NCBI GenBank assembly: GCA_002327765.1
Contig: DCUH01000086.1
Span: forward strand, 290 to 7,966
Reading direction: 5' to 3'
Length of the DNA: 7,677 nt
DNA from: a bacterium UBA2219
GTDB taxonomy: Bacteria; Desulfobacterota; Deferrimicrobia; Deferrimicrobiales; Deferrimicrobiaceae
A program made the translations under genes and the position numbers. Under the pieces are notes generated by a model, which saw nothing but the letters and a program-made list of their open reading frames with translations, was not told where the DNA came from and searched no databases. Of this stretch, positions 1-5,927 are shown piece after piece; position 1 is the first letter of the stretch, and each line of letters opens with the position of its first letter.

Positions 1-69
1 AGGGCCGCGCCGGCCGACGCATGAGGGGCGGTCCGTTCCCGTGCGGCCGCCCGTCGTTCCCGCACGCCC

Positions 70-1323
70 ATGAAGGTCCTGCTCCTTCCGTTCCTGTTCC
101 TGGCCTCCGCCTTCTTCTCCGCGACGGAGACGGCCCTCTTCGCCCTGCGCCGGGTCGACCTCGAGAAGTGGAAGGAGGAGCGGAACCGGAAGGCGGAGCT
201 CATCGGAAAGATGCTCGAGAACCCGGCCCGCCTCATTTCGACGATTCTGATCGGGAACCTCATCGTCAACGTCGCGATCTCCTCGGTGCTCGCCGCGCTC
301 CTCCTTCCCCGGCTCCCGGGAAGGTACGGCGAAGCGGCCGCGCTCGCCGCCGGGACGCTGGGGATCCTCGTGCTGGGGGACATCGCCCCGAAGAGCATCG
401 TCTGGCCTCGGGCGAAGGCGTTCTCGCTCCTGCTCGCCGCGCCGCTCATGACGTTCTCGAAGGCCATCGCGCCGCTGCGGTTCCTCGTCGAGAGTCTCTC
501 GGCGGGCATCCTGCGGTTGCTGGGGGTGCCGGGGGGGGAGGACTCCCGGGAGATGCTCTCGGAGGCCGAGTTCCGGGCGATGGTCGACATCGGGGAGGAG
601 ACCGGCACCCTCGACCCCGGCGAGAAGGAGATGATCCACAACATCTTCGACATGACGGACCAGCGGGCCGCGGAGGTCATGACGCCGCTGCCCGACGTCT
701 TCATGGTCCCGCGCGACCTCCCCTACGAGGAGCTGGTGGCGCAATACCGCGTCTACCGGAAGTCGCGGATCCCGGTCTACGAGGGGGAGCGGCGCAACGT
801 CGTCGGGATCCTCCATTTCAAGGACCTGCTCCGCACGATGGCGGAGCAGGTGCGGGTCCCCGACTGGGCAGGGCGCATGCGGCATCCGCTGTTCGTCCCT
901 TCCGTGAAGAAGCTGCCGCTCCTGCTGCGCGAGTTCCAGCGGAGAAAGGTCCACATCGCCGTCGTGGTGGACGAGTTCGGGGAGCAGGTGGGGATCGTGA
1001 CGATCGAGGACGTCCTCGAGGAGCTGTTCGGGGATATCAACGAGGAGCACGACCGGGAGGAGAAGGAGATCGTCGCCCGCCCCGACGGCTCGTCCCGCGT
1101 GCTGGGCAGGACGCCGATCCATCGGTTCAACGCCGCCTTCGGCACGGAGCTGCCGGACGAGGAATGGGACACCGTGGCGGGGCTTCTCCTGCACGAGTTC
1201 GGCCGCCTCCCGGGGCGCGGCGACCGGATCGTGGTCGCCGGGCTCGTTGTCACCGTGGAGCGGCTCAAAGGGGTCCGCATCACGGAGGTGGGCGTAAGGT
1301 CGGCCGCCGGGGAGGGGGAGTAG
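70..1323 (+). CDS. CNNM/CorC-like membrane protein (DUF21-CBS-CorC_HlyC), paralogue 1
   Basis: A 417-residue inner-membrane protein of the CNNM/CorB/CorC ('hemolysin C-like') family, whose studied members are linked to Mg2+ or Co2+ transport or efflux. The N-terminal DUF21 region (about 1-150) has hydrophobic segments near 2-25, 55-79 and 89-103, then an amphipathic stretch. It keeps the S-x-T-E-T-A-L motif (17-23), the GN pair (G62-N63) and a G-D-I-A-P-K version (103-108) of the family's GExxPK motif. A CBS pair follows (about 200-320), with VMTP at M204 and a DEFG/GIVT/ED signature from D301. A CorC_HlyC domain (about 330-412) closes the protein. Length and domain order are normal. ATG 70 is the first possible start in this frame, because TGA lies in frame at 22-24. 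No clear Shine-Dalgarno sequence precedes it. It is followed 3 bases later by a paralogue. A homopolymer of eight G (531-538) lies in the linker before the CBS pair. The family is certain; the ion and direction of transport are not shown. Confidence 0.93.
   Translation: MKVLLLPFLFLASAFFSATETALFALRRVDLEKWKEERNRKAELIGKMLENPARLISTILIGNLIVNVAISSVLAALLLPRLPGRYGEAAALAAGTLGILVLGDIAPKSIVWPRAKAFSLLLAAPLMTFSKAIAPLRFLVESLSAGILRLLGVPGGEDSREMLSEAEFRAMVDIGEETGTLDPGEKEMIHNIFDMTDQRAAEVMTPLPDVFMVPRDLPYEELVAQYRVYRKSRIPVYEGERRNVVGILHFKDLLRTMAEQVRVPDWAGRMRHPLFVPSVKKLPLLLREFQRRKVHIAVVVDEFGEQVGIVTIEDVLEELFGDINEEHDREEKEIVARPDGSSRVLGRTPIHRFNAAFGTELPDEEWDTVAGLLLHEFGRLPGRGDRIVVAGLVVTVERLKGVRITEVGVRSAAGEGE
1311..1320 (+). 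promoter_or_regulatory. Ribosome-binding site of CNNM paralogue 2
   Basis: The purine stretch GGAGGGGGAG ends 6 bases before ATG 1327 and lies inside the last codons of the upstream gene. It fixes the start of paralogue 2 and supports co-translation from one message. Confidence 0.7.
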
Positions 1324-1326
1324 CGG

Positions 1327-2601
1327 ATGGAGTCCGTGGCCCTCATCGCGCTTTGCCTCCTGTTCCAGGGGCTGTACGAAGGCTCCGAGATGGTGCTCGT
1401 CTCGGCGGACCGCCACCGGCTGAAGGAGCGCGCGCTTCGCGGGGAGAGCGGGGCGAAGCTCGCCCTCTCCATGCTGACCGAGCCCGACCGGGTCCTCGCG
1501 ACGACCCTGACCACCACCAACCTCTTCATCGTTCTGGGGAGCGTGATCGCCACGTCCCACTTCCTTCCGCTGTTCGGGAAGTACGCCGAGTGGGTTTCCG
1601 TCTGCGCCTACACCCCCCTTGTCATCGTCCTGGGGCAGGTGGTGCCGAAGAGCTTCGCGCGGCAGCGGGCCGACCGGCTGGTGGCCGCCGCCGCCCGCGT
1701 CATCCGGTTCGCGCAGGTCCTTCTCTACCCGCTCGTCACCGCCGGGTCCTTCGTGGCCCGCGTGATCGCGATGCCGTTCGGCGGGGTCCTCCCGCTCCGG
1801 GGCCTTGTCACCCGGGAGGAGCTGGTCCTGATGCTGAAGATGACCCACGGGGGAGGCTCCGACGTCGAGTCGCACGAGCGCGTCATGGTGCGCCGCGCCT
1901 TCCATTTCGGCGAGACCCGGGTCTTCGACGTCTACCGACCGCTTCCCCAGGTCGCCGCCCTGCCGGAGGGCGCGTCCTGCCGGGAAGCGGCGCTGGCCGC
2001 AGCGAAGAGCGGCTACTCGCGCTACCCCGTGTACCGGGACCGCGTGGACCAGGTCGTCGGGTACCTGCACGTCCTGGACATCGCCGGGAGCCCGCCCGAT
2101 GCCTCCATCCTCCCGTTCCTGCGGAAGCCGCTGTTCGTTCCGGAGCTCATGCCGCTCGACGAACTCCTCCGGTCGTTCCGGGAGGCGCGGAGCTCCTTCG
2201 CGGTCGTGGTGGACGAGTTCGGCGGCGTCTCCGGGATCGTCACCGCGGAGGATGTGGTGGAAGAAGTGGTCGGCGAGATAGAGGACGAGTACGACCGCCG
2301 TATGGAATACTATACGAAGGTGTCGGACGACGAGTTCATCGTCCCCGGCCGGATGGAGATCGGCCGCTTCGCGGAGGAGACCGGGATACGGCTCGAGGAG
2401 GGGGAATACACGACCGTCGGCGGCTTCCTCACGTCGCTCGCCGGGAGGATCCCTTCGGCGGGGGACACGTTCGACGTCCCGGGGGCTTTCCTTCGGGCGG
2501 AGAGGGTTTCGGAACGCGCGGTCCTCGAGGTCAGGGTGCGTCGCCTGGCTCCGGAGGAAGAGGGTCCGCCGCCGGAGAACGGAGCCGGGGGCCCGGAATG
2601 A
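1327..2601 (+). CDS. CNNM/CorC-like membrane protein (DUF21-CBS-CorC_HlyC), divergent paralogue 2
   Basis: A 424-residue second member of the same family as the preceding gene, with the same architecture. It has a DUF21 membrane region (about 1-150), a CBS pair (about 195-315, DEFG at 296-299 followed by GIVT/ED), a CorC_HlyC domain (about 330-408) and a Pro/Glu/Gly-rich tail. It is the more divergent copy. The membrane motif reads G-S-E-M-V-L (19-24), the usual GN before the second hydrophobic segment is T64-N65, the GExxPK motif is G103-Q-V-V-P-K108, and the usual VMTP(R) at the first CBS domain is replaced by V-Y-R-P-L. Start ATG 1327 lies 3 bases after the upstream stop and 6 bases after a strong purine-rich ribosome-binding stretch (1311-1320). 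A heteromeric partnership with paralogue 1 is inferred from adjacency and is plausible because CNNM proteins are dimeric. Its substrate is unknown, and a regulatory rather than transporting role is possible given the altered motifs. Confidence 0.92.
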   Translation: MESVALIALCLLFQGLYEGSEMVLVSADRHRLKERALRGESGAKLALSMLTEPDRVLATTLTTTNLFIVLGSVIATSHFLPLFGKYAEWVSVCAYTPLVIVLGQVVPKSFARQRADRLVAAAARVIRFAQVLLYPLVTAGSFVARVIAMPFGGVLPLRGLVTREELVLMLKMTHGGGSDVESHERVMVRRAFHFGETRVFDVYRPLPQVAALPEGASCREAALAAAKSGYSRYPVYRDRVDQVVGYLHVLDIAGSPPDASILPFLRKPLFVPELMPLDELLRSFREARSSFAVVVDEFGGVSGIVTAEDVVEEVVGEIEDEYDRRMEYYTKVSDDEFIVPGRMEIGRFAEETGIRLEEGEYTTVGGFLTSLAGRIPSAGDTFDVPGAFLRAERVSERAVLEVRVRRLAPEEEGPPPENGAGGPE

Positions 2602-2633
2602 GCCGGGGCGGCGGGCGGGGAACGGGGAGATGA
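2598..2633 (+). other. 11-codon mini-ORF bridging CNNM paralogue 2 and larB
   Basis: An ATG at 2598 overlaps the TGA of the preceding gene (ATGA, 2598-2601). It opens an 11-codon frame (MSRGGGRGTGR) whose own TGA (2631-2633) overlaps the larB ATG (ATGA, 2630-2633). The peptide is Gly/Arg-rich, as expected of chance translation of GC-rich DNA, and is unlikely to act as a protein. The exact double overlap could let ribosomes terminate and re-initiate from the membrane-protein gene to larB across an otherwise 28-base gap. This is inference; the geometry could be chance. Confidence 0.25.
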
Positions 2634-3379
2634 CCGGAGATCGACTGAAAGTGCTGCTTTCGGCCGTGGCCGGCGGGGATGTCTCCGTCGATGAGGCGTT
2701 CGAGCGGCTGCGCCGCCTTCCCTACGAAAACGTCGGGGACGCCCGCGTGGACCACCACCGGGGGATCCGCCAGGGGGTCCCCGAGGTGATCTTCGGAGAA
2801 GGGAAGACGACGGAGCAGATCCTCGCGATCGCCCGGTCGATGCGCCGCGCGGGGACGGGGGTGCTGATCACACGCCTTACCGAGGAGAAGATCCGGGCCG
2901 TCCGCCGGGCGTTCCGCGGGGCGCAGGTTCACCCGAAGGCCCGCTGCGCGGTCATCCCGAGCGGGAAGAGGGAGCCCCGGGGGAAGGGGATCGTCCTCAT
3001 CGTGACCGCGGGCACCTCCGACATCCCGGTGGCGGAGGAGGCGGCGGTGACGGCCGAATTCCTGGGCAGCGCCGTGGAGCGGCTCTACGATGTGGGCGTG
3101 GCGGGGATCCACCGCCTGCTGCTGAAGGAAGAGCTGCTTCGCAAGGCCCGCGTGATCGTCGTCGCGGCGGGGATGGAGGGGGCGCTCGCCTCGGTGGTGG
3201 GAGGGCTGACCGACAAGCCCGTCATCGCCGTGCCGACCAGCGTCGGCTATGGCGCCAGCTTCGGGGGGGTGGCGGCGCTTCTCGGGATGCTCAACTCGTG
3301 CGCCCCCACGGTCGCGGTGGTCAACATCGACAACGGCTTCGGCGCCGGCGTGCTGGCGTCGGTCATCGACCGGCTGTGA
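2630..3379 (+). CDS. larB: LarB, pyridinium-3,5-biscarboxylic acid mononucleotide synthase
   Basis: A 249-residue cytoplasmic enzyme. The LarB family carboxylates the pyridinium ring of nicotinic acid adenine dinucleotide and cleaves its phosphoanhydride, giving pyridinium-3,5-biscarboxylic acid mononucleotide, the first step to the nickel-pincer cofactor. The N-terminal family region shows R-R-L-P-Y (28-32), H42-H43 and P-E-V-I-F-G-E-G-K-T (51-60). A PurE/AIR-carboxylase-like domain follows (about 118-247), with T-A-G-T-S-D (126-131), G-M-E-G-A (181-185) and V-P-T-S-V-G-Y-G (201-208). C224, in the L-N-S-C-A-P stretch, aligns by context with the catalytic cysteine described in Lactobacillus LarB. 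Length is typical. ATG 2630 gives the expected N-terminus, but the GGGGAG before it abuts the start codon with no spacer. GTG 2651 is a weaker alternative. It overlaps larC by 4 bases, so the two are probably translationally coupled. Confidence 0.95.
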   Translation: MTGDRLKVLLSAVAGGDVSVDEAFERLRRLPYENVGDARVDHHRGIRQGVPEVIFGEGKTTEQILAIARSMRRAGTGVLITRLTEEKIRAVRRAFRGAQVHPKARCAVIPSGKREPRGKGIVLIVTAGTSDIPVAEEAAVTAEFLGSAVERLYDVGVAGIHRLLLKEELLRKARVIVVAAGMEGALASVVGGLTDKPVIAVPTSVGYGASFGGVAALLGMLNSCAPTVAVVNIDNGFGAGVLASVIDRL

Positions 3380-4545
3380 CGCTCCTCTACTTCGACTGCT
3401 TCTCCGGCATCGCCGGCGACATGGCGACGGCGGCGCTGCTGTCGCTGACCGGCGCGGAGAAGGAGCTGCGGAAGGCCCTGAAGATACTCCCCATCTCCGG
3501 CTACCGTCTGATCGTGGAGCGGGGACGATCCTGCGGGATGGCGGGGACCCGCGTGCACGTCAACGTCTCCGCCGGGGCGAAGCACGCGCGCCACCTCCCC
3601 GACATCGTCGCCCTGCTGTCGTCCTCTTCCCTGCCGCCGGAGACGCTCGCCCGGGCGATCCGCTGCTTCGAACTGCTGGGAGCGGCCGAGGCGAAGGTCC
3701 ACGGCACGACGATCGACAAGGTGCACTTCCACGAGGTGGGCGCCGTAGACGCCGTGGTCGACGTCGTCTCCGGCTGCTTCCTGTTCGAGCTGGCCGGCGC
3801 GAAGGCGGCGCACTGCTCGCCCCTCCCGGGCGGCAGCGGCGAGGCGTGGTCGGAGCACGGGAAGATCCCGGTCCCCGCGCCGGCGACCCTCGAGCTGCTT
3901 TCGGGCGCCCCCTGGCGCTTCGGCGAGGGGGAAGGAGAGCTTGTGACCCCCACGGGGGCGGCGCTCCTGTGCGCGTTCGACGCCTCCTTCGGGCGGCCGC
4001 CGGAGATGACGGCGCGGGGCGTCGGCATCGGGCTGGGGCACCGGGAGCTCCCGGGCCGCCCCAACATGCTGCGGGTCGTCTCGGGAGAGCCGGCGGGAAA
4101 GGCCCCGGGCAGGGACCGCGTCCTCGAGATCGAGGCGAACATCGACGACATGAGCCCCCAGCGGTTCGAGCTGCTGATCGAGCGGTCGCTCGACGCGGGC
4201 GCGCTCGACGTCGCCGTCCTGCCGGCGACGATGAAGAAGAACCGGCCCGGCTGGGTGCTGCGGATCCTGGCCCCAGAGGAACGGCTCGAGATCGTTTCCG
4301 CGGCGGTGTTCTCCCTGTCCACGGCGATCGGCCTGCGGTACCACGCCTGCGACCGGCTGAAGCTCGACCGCGCCGTTGGGGAGGTGGAGACCCGCTTCGG
4401 GCGCGTCCGCGTGAAGGAGGCGACGCTGCCGGACGGCTCGGTCCGGCCGGTGCCGGAATACGAGGACGTGAAGCGGATTGTGCGCGGCGGGGCGGCCACG
4501 TTCGACGAGGTGGCCGTCGAGGTGGCGCGGAAATGGCGAAGGTAA
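3376..4545 (+). CDS. larC: LarC, nickel insertion protein (CTP-dependent cyclometallase)
   Basis: A 389-residue cytoplasmic protein that, in its family, inserts nickel into the sulfurated pyridinium precursor in a CTP-dependent reaction, the last step of nickel-pincer nucleotide synthesis. Family motifs in order are L-Y-F-D-C-F-S-G-I-A-G-D-M (4-16), H-F-H-E-V-G-A-V-D (117-125), V-T-P-T-G-A (190-195), N-I-D-D-M (255-259) and M-K-K-N-R-P-G (286-292). The N- and C-terminal halves lie in one uninterrupted frame, whereas the characterised Lactobacillus locus needs a ribosomal frameshift to join larC1 and larC2. The start is GTG 3376, whose last two bases belong to the larB stop (GTGA). It alone gives the conserved LLYFDCFSG beginning; an upstream in-frame GTG at 3298 would add an unrelated Arg-rich leader, and ATG 3421 would remove the motif. 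No good Shine-Dalgarno sequence is visible, fitting coupling to larB. LarE, the sulfur donor, is not in this window. Confidence 0.95.
   Translation: MTLLYFDCFSGIAGDMATAALLSLTGAEKELRKALKILPISGYRLIVERGRSCGMAGTRVHVNVSAGAKHARHLPDIVALLSSSSLPPETLARAIRCFELLGAAEAKVHGTTIDKVHFHEVGAVDAVVDVVSGCFLFELAGAKAAHCSPLPGGSGEAWSEHGKIPVPAPATLELLSGAPWRFGEGEGELVTPTGAALLCAFDASFGRPPEMTARGVGIGLGHRELPGRPNMLRVVSGEPAGKAPGRDRVLEIEANIDDMSPQRFELLIERSLDAGALDVAVLPATMKKNRPGWVLRILAPEERLEIVSAAVFSLSTAIGLRYHACDRLKLDRAVGEVETRFGRVRVKEATLPDGSVRPVPEYEDVKRIVRGGAATFDEVAVEVARKWRR
4520..4525 (+). promoter_or_regulatory. Ribosome-binding site of radA
   Basis: AGGTGG inside the last codons of larC lies 7 bases before ATG 4533. It supports this start rather than the long open frame that continues upstream through larC in the same register. 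Confidence 0.65.
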
Positions 4546-5927
4546 AAGTCGAGTTCGCCTGCACGGCGTGCGGGACCACGTCCCCGAAGTGGGTCGGGAA
4601 GTGCCCGGGGTGCGGCGAGTGGAACACCATCGTCGAGGAGGTCTCCGCCCCGGCGCCCGGTCGGCGCCCCGGCGTGCCGGATTTCCCGGTCACGAAGCCG
4701 GTGCTCCTGTCCGAGGTCTCGGAGACCGCCGCCGTCCGCGTTTCGTGCGGCATCGCCGAGTTCGACCGCGTCATGGGGGGAGGGGTGGTGTCGGCGTCGG
4801 CCACCCTGCTGGGCGGCGACCCGGGGATCGGAAAGTCCACCATCCTCCTCCAGGCGGCGCGCGGGCTGGCGAGGCAGGGGAAGACGGTGCTGTACGTCTC
4901 CGGAGAGGAGTCCGAGGCGCAGGTGAAGCTGCGCGCTTCCCGGCTCGGCATCTCGGACGGCGGCATCTACCTGATGTCCGAAACCTCCCTCGAGCGGATC
5001 CTCTCCGCCGCCGGGGAGCTCTCCCCCGCGGCGATGATCGTCGACTCGATCCAGACCGTCTTCTCGCCCGACCTCTCTGGCGCGCCCGGCTCCGTGGGGC
5101 AGGTGCGGGAGTGCGCGGCGCGGCTGGTCTTCTTCGGGAAGAAGGCGGGGATCTCGGTCTTCCTCGTGGGGCACGTGACGAAGGAGGGAGCGATCGCGGG
5201 CCCGCGGGTCCTCGAGCACATCGTCGACACGGTCCTCTACTTCGAGGGGGAGAAGGGGCACCCGTACCGGATCCTCAAGGCGGTGAAGAACCGGTTCGGC
5301 TCGACGAACGAGATCGGCGTCTTCGAGATGCGCGCCGAGGGGCTTGCCGAGGTGGCCGACCCGTCGGGGATGTTCCTGTCGGAGCGGTCCGGGGACACCT
5401 CCGGGACGCTCGTCTTCCCGGCGATCGAGGGGACGCGGCCGCTGCTCGTGGAGGTCCAGGCGCTGGTTTCCCGCTCGTTCCTCCCCGTGCCCCGGCGCAC
5501 GACGCTGGGGATCGACTTCAACCGCGTGATCCTCCTGTGCGCCATCCTCGAACGGAAGGCGGGGGTCGGCTTCCACGACCAGGACGTCTTCGTCAACGTG
5601 GCGGGCGGCATCCGGATCGACGAGCCCGCGGCCGACCTGGCGCTGTGCATGGCGCTCGCGGGCTCCTTCCGCGACCGGGTGATCCCGCCTGGGACGGCGG
5701 CGTTCGGCGAGGTGGGGCTGGGGGGCGAGGTGCGCGCGGTGCCGATGGCGGAGATGCGGCTCAACGAGGCCGCGAAGATGGGGTTCAATCGCGTGCTCCT
5801 GCCCGCCTCGAACGCGGAGCGGCTGGGCGCGAAGTTCCCGCTCGAGCTCGTTCCCGTGCGGCACGTGCGCGAGGCGCTTTCGCGCGCCGGGGGCAAGGCC
5901 GGCGGGCCGCCGGAGGGCCGCGCGTGA
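4533..5927 (+). CDS. radA: RadA/Sms, DNA recombination and repair ATPase
   Basis: A 464-residue cytoplasmic RecA-like ATPase that, in its family, drives branch migration or D-loop extension of recombination intermediates and supports DNA repair and transformation. It starts with a four-cysteine zinc finger (C10, C13, C24, C27). The RecA-like core has Walker A G-D-P-G-I-G-K-S-T (95-103, K101) and a Walker B region ending M-I-V-D-S (D171). The RadA-specific K-N-R-F-G motif is at 252-256. A Lon-protease-like C-terminal domain (about 290-455) contains D-Q-D-V-F-V-N-V-A-G-G and G-E-V-G-L-G-G-E-V-R; in RadA this domain is structural and DNA-binding, not proteolytic. Length is near the usual 450-460, with a short Gly/Pro-rich tail. 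All key motifs are intact. ATG 4533 lies inside larC (13-base overlap) and is preceded by a good ribosome-binding site. Co-location with larBC seems organisational rather than functional. Confidence 0.97.
   Translation: MAKVKVEFACTACGTTSPKWVGKCPGCGEWNTIVEEVSAPAPGRRPGVPDFPVTKPVLLSEVSETAAVRVSCGIAEFDRVMGGGVVSASATLLGGDPGIGKSTILLQAARGLARQGKTVLYVSGEESEAQVKLRASRLGISDGGIYLMSETSLERILSAAGELSPAAMIVDSIQTVFSPDLSGAPGSVGQVRECAARLVFFGKKAGISVFLVGHVTKEGAIAGPRVLEHIVDTVLYFEGEKGHPYRILKAVKNRFGSTNEIGVFEMRAEGLAEVADPSGMFLSERSGDTSGTLVFPAIEGTRPLLVEVQALVSRSFLPVPRRTTLGIDFNRVILLCAILERKAGVGFHDQDVFVNVAGGIRIDEPAADLALCMALAGSFRDRVIPPGTAAFGEVGLGGEVRAVPMAEMRLNEAAKMGFNRVLLPASNAERLGAKFPLELVPVRHVREALSRAGGKAGGPPEGRA
5912..5917 (+). 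promoter_or_regulatory. Ribosome-binding site of the sensor kinase gene
   Basis: GGAGGG near the end of radA lies 6 bases before GTG 5924. It supports this GTG, which overlaps the radA stop (GTGA), over the first in-frame ATG at 6266, which would remove the N-terminal domain. Confidence 0.65.

Noticed and set aside
1..24. Possible last codons of an upstream gene ending at TGA 22-24 (R-A-A-P-A-D-A)
   Set aside because: The seven codons give a plausible tail, but they are too few to support a gene, and other frames cannot be excluded.
25..69. Promoter for the gene cluster
   Set aside because: The 45 bases before ATG 70 are GC-rich and show no convincing -35/-10 pair, operator repeat or ribosome-binding site. 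The promoter may lie upstream of the window.
21..2633. 870-residue frame on the plus strand across both CNNM genes
   Set aside because: It is Arg/Gly/Pro-rich with no recognisable domain and lies out of frame over two clear DUF21-CBS proteins. It is an effect of high GC at third positions.
3249..4532. An in-frame N-terminal extension of RadA of 428 residues
   Set aside because: The frame happens to stay open through larC, but the extension is low-complexity and RadA begins normally with its zinc finger at ATG 4533, which has its own ribosome-binding site.
3501..5864. Minus-strand frame of 787 residues, and other long minus-strand frames (3247-4344, 3560-4966, 5237-7105)
   Set aside because: They are low-complexity Arg/Pro/Ala/Asp-rich translations opposite larC, radA and the kinase, all of which have full family motifs on the plus strand. 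I see no domain or start signal in them.
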